DNA of 6,361 nt from Desulfomicrobium sp. (lineage in GTDB: Bacteria > Desulfobacterota > Desulfovibrionia > Desulfovibrionales > Desulfomicrobiaceae). The stretch covers positions 1 to 6,361 of the forward strand of contig DPKT01000001.1 in assembly GCA_003542385.1 (NCBI GenBank), read 5' to 3'. Numbering within the stretch: the first letter of the stretch is position 1; the number at the start of each line of letters is the position of its first letter. Below are positions 3,418 to 6,361 of this stretch, in pieces. Under the pieces are notes generated by a model. The model was not told the DNA's origin. It saw nothing but the letters and a program-made list of their open reading frames with translations, and searched no databases. The position numbers and the translations under genes are program-made.

Positions 3418-5031
3418 ATGGATAGCAACAAGCGCGTCATCCTTGCCGTTTCCCTGTCCCTGATGGTGCTTCTGGGCTGGAATTACTTCTTTCCGCCCAT
3501 CACCCCCCTGGAGACGGAGACCCAGAACGTGACTGCCCCCAACCAGACCGTGGCCCAGGCGCCCGAGTCCGGAGCCCAGACCGCGCCCGCGGCATCGTCC
3601 GCCCCGACGGTACAGTTCTCGCCTGCCGGCGGGCAGAAGCTGAACGTGGACACCCCCCTGTACCACGCCGTGATCAACACCTCCGGCGGCGTGCTCGAGA
3701 GCTTCGTGCTCAAGAAGTACAAGGAAACCATCGCCGAGGGCTCCAAGAATATCGATCTGGTGTCGGCCCAGTCCCTCACCAAGGCCCCCATGGGCCTGAT
3801 CTGGAATTCCCAGCCCACCTGGGCCCAGGGTGAATGGACGGTGCAGGGCGGCGACATGGGCCTGGCCGACGGCCAGACGGGCGCCATCCAGCTGCTGGGC
3901 ACCATCGGCGGCGTGAAGATCGAGCGCACTCTGATCTTCACCGGCGGCACCTACGAGATCAAGGAAGAGGTCAAGATCATCAACACCTCTCCCGCCCAGA
4001 TCCAGGGCAACCTGGCCTTTTCCTTGTCCAGCGCAAGCCTCACCGACGAGAGCGACAAGTACAACCTGACCAAGATCGCCTACATGGCCGCCGGCTCCCT
4101 CCAGCAGGAGGACAGCCACAAGGACCTGCAGCTGGGCGTCGAGTCCTCGGCTCCGGCCCAGTGGGGCGGCATCGAGAGCAACTACTTCCTGCTGGCCCTG
4201 GTGCCCACGTCCGCGGACATGCCCGTGCGCGCCAAGCTCGAGGACAACGTCTACCGCCTGACCGTTGCCGACCAGATGCTCCTTGATCCGGGCGTCACCC
4301 AGCTTCGTACGACTTCCTACTATCTCGGACCCAAGACCGCCCAGGATCTGGCCGCCATGCCCAAGAACCTGAGCGCCAGCATCAACTACGGCTTCTTCGA
4401 CATCATCGCCAAGCCCCTGAACCAGTTCCTGCATTTCCTCCACAGCTACGTGGGCAACTACGGCGTGGCCATCATCATTCTGACCGTGATCATCAAGATC
4501 CTGTTCTGGCCCCTCTCGCACAAGAGCTACAAGTCCATGGAGCAGATGAAGAAGCTTCAGCCCATGATGGCCAAGATCCGCGAGAAGTACGCCGACGACC
4601 GCGAGAAGATGAACACCGAGATCATGCAGCTCTACAAGACCTACAAGGTCAACCCGGCCGGCGGCTGTCTGCCCATGCTGCTGCAGATCCCCGTGTTCTT
4701 CGCCCTGTACCAGGCCCTGCTCGGCGCCATCGAGCTGCGGCACGCGGCCTTCATCCCGCAGCTGCCCTTCACGGACATGGTCTGGCTGGCCGACCTCTCG
4801 GCCAAGGACCCGTACTACATCACGCCGCTGGTCATGGGCGCCACCATGTTCCTGCAGCAGCGCATGTCCCCGCCCATGGGCGACCCCATGCAGGCCAAGA
4901 TCATGATGTTCATGCCCGTGATCTTCACCTTCCTGTTCCTGAACTTCCCGTCCGGCCTGGTCGTGTACTGGCTGGTCAACAACGTGCTTTCCATCGGCCA
5001 GCAGTGGCTGATGATCAGAAAGTCGAAGTAG
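3418..5031 (+). CDS. yidC: Membrane protein insertase YidC (Oxa1 family)
   Basis: This 537-residue protein is close to the size of E. coli YidC. YidC inserts and folds inner-membrane proteins alone or with SecYEG. Residues 6-25 form the uncleaved first membrane helix, followed by a Gln/Ala/Pro/Thr-rich linker (about 35-65) and a large beta-rich periplasmic P1 domain to about 325. The conserved insertase core follows, with helices near 343-365, 415-437, 467-484 and 495-525. Signature segments include KSMEQMKKLQP, VNPAGGCLPMLLQIPVFFAL and FPSGLVVYWLVNN. Lys360 lies where E. coli has the groove residue Arg366. ATG 3418 is preferred over an in-frame TTG at 3409 because the latter abuts the purine-rich AGAGAG (3402-3407); the binding site is moderate, so coupling to yidD translation is likely. 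The C-terminal tail after the last helix is short. Confidence 0.98.
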   Translation: MDSNKRVILAVSLSLMVLLGWNYFFPPITPLETETQNVTAPNQTVAQAPESGAQTAPAASSAPTVQFSPAGGQKLNVDTPLYHAVINTSGGVLESFVLKKYKETIAEGSKNIDLVSAQSLTKAPMGLIWNSQPTWAQGEWTVQGGDMGLADGQTGAIQLLGTIGGVKIERTLIFTGGTYEIKEEVKIINTSPAQIQGNLAFSLSSASLTDESDKYNLTKIAYMAAGSLQQEDSHKDLQLGVESSAPAQWGGIESNYFLLALVPTSADMPVRAKLEDNVYRLTVADQMLLDPGVTQLRTTSYYLGPKTAQDLAAMPKNLSASINYGFFDIIAKPLNQFLHFLHSYVGNYGVAIIILTVIIKILFWPLSHKSYKSMEQMKKLQPMMAKIREKYADDREKMNTEIMQLYKTYKVNPAGGCLPMLLQIPVFFALYQALLGAIELRHAAFIPQLPFTDMVWLADLSAKDPYYITPLVMGATMFLQQRMSPPMGDPMQAKIMMFMPVIFTFLFLNFPSGLVVYWLVNNVLSIGQQWLMIRKSK

Positions 5032-5039
5032 TGCCCCTC

Positions 5040-5067
5040 GGCGCGGTTCCGGCAACGGTGCCGCGCC
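5040..5067 (+). other. Hairpin with GCAA tetraloop between yidC and jag
   Basis: GGCGCGG (5040-5046) pairs with CCGCGCC (5061-5067). A T·G pair and a T-T mismatch follow, then CCG/CGG closing a GCAA (GNRA-type) loop at 5052-5055. Flanking GCCC (5033-5036) and GGGC (5074-5077) could extend it. No T tract follows, so it is not an intrinsic terminator. A stable hairpin in this 82-base gap could protect or process the mRNA between yidC and jag. Confidence 0.5.
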
Positions 5068-5113
5068 TGCAGTGGGCGCGTTGTTGAACTTCCGGGACGC
5101 GAAGGAGAATTGC

Positions 5114-6001
5114 ATGAGCGCATACAAGGAATTCCGGGCCAAGACCGTGGACCAGGCCATCGAGGACGCGTGCCGTTTCTTTGCCGTGGAGCGGGACGCC
5201 CTGGAGATCGAGATCCTCAGCGGCGGGTCCTCGGGCATTTTCGGCCTGGGCGCCAAGAAGGCCGCCATCAGGGCCGTCCGCCGGCGTATTTCCTCCGTGC
5301 CGGAGGAAACGGCCGCGCCGCAGAAGAAGGAACCGGTCGTTTCGCAGCCTGCGGCACCCGCCGCGGCACGTCCGGATGAAGAGACCGAGACCGTCGAGGC
5401 TGACGGCGAAACCGGCCCCGATCTGGCCGAAGAGTTTGACGACGAGGACGAAGGGGCTCCCGCGGTCCAGCTTTCCGACGAGGAAAAGGCCCGGCTGGAG
5501 GCCGACATCCGCACCATCATGACCGCCCTTCTGCAGCCCATCGCCGAGAACGTGACCCTGACCGTCGACGTCGCGTCGAGCCCCGTCACGGTCCACATCG
5601 AAGGCGAGGAGAGCTCGGGGCTCATCATCGGCCGCGACGGCCAGACCATCACCGCCCTGCAGTACCTGGCCAACCGCATCGTTTCCAAGACCTGGCCCAA
5701 GAGCCCGCGCATCCAGCTCGACGCCGGCGACTACCGGCAGAAGCAGGAGGAACAGCTCCTGAGCATCGCCCAGTTCCTGTCGGAAAAGGCCAAGAAGTCC
5801 GGCCGGGTGCAGAGCACCAGGCCTTTGAGCTCCTTCCACCGCCGGGTGGTGCACATGGCCCTGCAGGATGACCGGGGCGTGCAGACGCGCAGCAAGGGGG
5901 AAGGGCACATGAAGCGGGTCCTCATCCTGCCGGTCAAGCGCGGCAAGCACGCGGGCCGGCCGCCCAGGCGGCAGGAGCCGCCGCAGGCGCGTCAATCCTA
6001 A
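5114..6001 (+). CDS. jag: Jag/KhpB RNA-binding protein (Jag_N-KH-R3H)
   Basis: The 295-residue protein has the three-part architecture of Jag, also called KhpB or EloR. The Jag_N domain covers about residues 1-52 (KTVDQAIEDACRFF, then SSGIFGLGAKKA). A long acidic, Ala/Pro-rich and probably disordered linker runs from about 55 to 130. A KH domain follows with the IIGRDGQTI motif (GxxG at 173-176). An R3H domain has R243-x3-H247, followed by the SKGEGHMKRV segment. Family members bind RNA, and in Firmicutes they affect cell division and elongation; the role in this lineage is less clear. AAGGAG (5102-5107), six bases before the ATG, fixes the start. Its place after yidC is conserved across bacteria. 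The C-terminal tail after R3H is rich in Arg, Pro and Gly. A strong terminator follows directly. Confidence 0.95.
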   Translation: MSAYKEFRAKTVDQAIEDACRFFAVERDALEIEILSGGSSGIFGLGAKKAAIRAVRRRISSVPEETAAPQKKEPVVSQPAAPAAARPDEETETVEADGETGPDLAEEFDDEDEGAPAVQLSDEEKARLEADIRTIMTALLQPIAENVTLTVDVASSPVTVHIEGEESSGLIIGRDGQTITALQYLANRIVSKTWPKSPRIQLDAGDYRQKQEEQLLSIAQFLSEKAKKSGRVQSTRPLSSFHRRVVHMALQDDRGVQTRSKGEGHMKRVLILPVKRGKHAGRPPRRQEPPQARQS

Positions 6002-6007
6002 CAACCA

Positions 6008-6037
6008 GGGCGGGCCTGCACGGTCCGCCCTTTTTTT
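6008..6037 (+). terminator. Rho-independent terminator after jag
   Basis: GGGCGGGCC (6008-6016) and GGTCCGCCC (6022-6030) form a 9-bp stem with one G·T pair and a five-base loop, TGCAC. Seven T follow at once (6031-6037). It begins six bases after the jag stop and ends five bases before the mnmE ATG, so mnmE depends on read-through or on another promoter. Confidence 0.88.
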
Positions 6038-6042
6038 ACGCC

Positions 6043-6361
6043 ATGCCAACACACACCGATACCATCGTCGCCATCGCCACCCCGCCCGGACAGGGCGCCA
6101 TCGGCATCGTCCGCCTGAGCGGTCCCGCGGCCCGGGACATCGGGCTCGGGCTCTTCCAGTCCTCGCGCCCGGATTTTTCCGGTTTCGGGGCGTACCGCCT
6201 GCACCATGGCCAATTGCGTGACGCGGCGGGAAACTTCATCGACGAGGTCCTGACCGCCTGGATGCCGGGCCCGCGCTCCTTCACCGGCGAGGACGTGCTC
6301 GAGTTCCAGTGCCACGGCGGCGCGGCCGTCCTGCGTCTGGTGGTGGAGGCCTGCCTGGCCC
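6043..6361 (+). CDS. mnmE: tRNA modification GTPase MnmE (partial, N-terminal 106 codons)
   Basis: The frame begins MPTHTDTIVAIATPPGQGAI and matches the start of MnmE/TrmE, where DTIVAxATPPGxGxxGIxRxSG is typical. SFTGEDVLEFQCHGG lies near the end of the visible part. This is the tetrahydrofolate-binding N-terminal domain; the helical and G domains lie beyond the right edge. MnmE works with MnmG to install (carboxy)methylaminomethyl groups on U34 of several tRNAs. The start is set by family alignment, since there is no Shine-Dalgarno: the upstream bases are the T run of the terminator. The yidC-jag-mnmE order is widespread. Expression probably relies on terminator read-through or a promoter within jag, neither of which I can prove. 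Confidence 0.95.
   Translation, partial: MPTHTDTIVAIATPPGQGAIGIVRLSGPAARDIGLGLFQSSRPDFSGFGAYRLHHGQLRDAAGNFIDEVLTAWMPGPRSFTGEDVLEFQCHGGAAVLRLVVEACLA

Noticed and set aside
3370..5712. A 780-codon open frame on the minus strand opposite yidC and jag
   Set aside because: It is antisense to two certain genes, has no family motifs and a low-complexity His/Gly/Leu/Asp-rich composition typical of the complement of GC3-rich genes. High GC makes stops rare there.
5015..6052. A 345-codon minus-strand open frame opposite jag
   Set aside because: It is antisense to a Jag_N-KH-R3H protein with clear motifs and a strong ribosome binding site, and crosses the terminator.
1..6361. CRISPR arrays, insertion sequences, phage or toxin genes, origin with DnaA boxes
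   Set aside because: I saw no regular direct repeats, transposase motifs, terminal inverted repeats or TTATCCACA-like boxes. The region reads as core chromosome.

Overview
The window is GC-rich (third codon positions are mostly G or C). It looks like a chromosomal segment of a sulfate-reducing, Desulfovibrio-like bacterium (Desulfobacterota). That placement is an inference from protein flavour and gene neighbourhood: a PP-loop tRNA-thiolase-like protein, a glycosyltransferase 2 / LAB_N / PAP2 envelope group, and the rpmH-rnpA-yidD-yidC-jag-mnmE block without dnaA next to it. I could run no similarity search.

Layout. Positions 1-595 (minus) hold the N-terminal 198 residues of a PP-loop ATPase related to MnmA, cut by the window edge. 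Positions 729-805 (minus) are an initiator tRNA-fMet with an encoded CCA, its own TTGACA promoter and a hairpin terminator. Diverging from it on the plus strand are a membrane-free GT2 polyprenyl-phosphate glycosyltransferase (873-1604) and a three-helix LAB_N protein (1705-1992). A PAP2 phosphatase (1932-2534, minus) converges on LAB_N and the two share 61 bp. From 2606 to the right edge runs the conserved ribosome, RNase P and membrane-insertion cluster: rpmH (L34), rnpA (RNase P protein), yidD, yidC, jag/khpB, an intrinsic terminator, and the first 106 codons of mnmE.

How the genes fit together. The right cluster couples translation (L34), tRNA 5' maturation (RnpA), inner-membrane protein insertion (YidC, helped by YidD) and an RNA-binding protein (Jag/KhpB). 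MnmE modifies U34 of tRNAs, and the partial gene at the left edge probably also acts on tRNA. The central group (GT2, LAB_N, PAP2) points to lipid-linked sugar or lipid A chemistry in the envelope.

The most interesting feature is the rpmH/rnpA junction. The rnpA frame has no ATG, GTG or TTG start at the expected place; the best start is an ATT codon at 2791, preceded by a Shine-Dalgarno-like AAGGGAAG and overlapping the end of rpmH by 13 bp. Forty bases further on, inside rnpA, lies what reads as a textbook intrinsic terminator: a 9-bp GC-rich stem followed by eight T. A perfect 7-bp alternative pairing upstream would compete for its 5' arm. Together these look like a terminator/antiterminator switch built into coding sequence, able to give much L34 and little RnpA from one promoter. 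The sequence elements are directly visible; their function is inferred.
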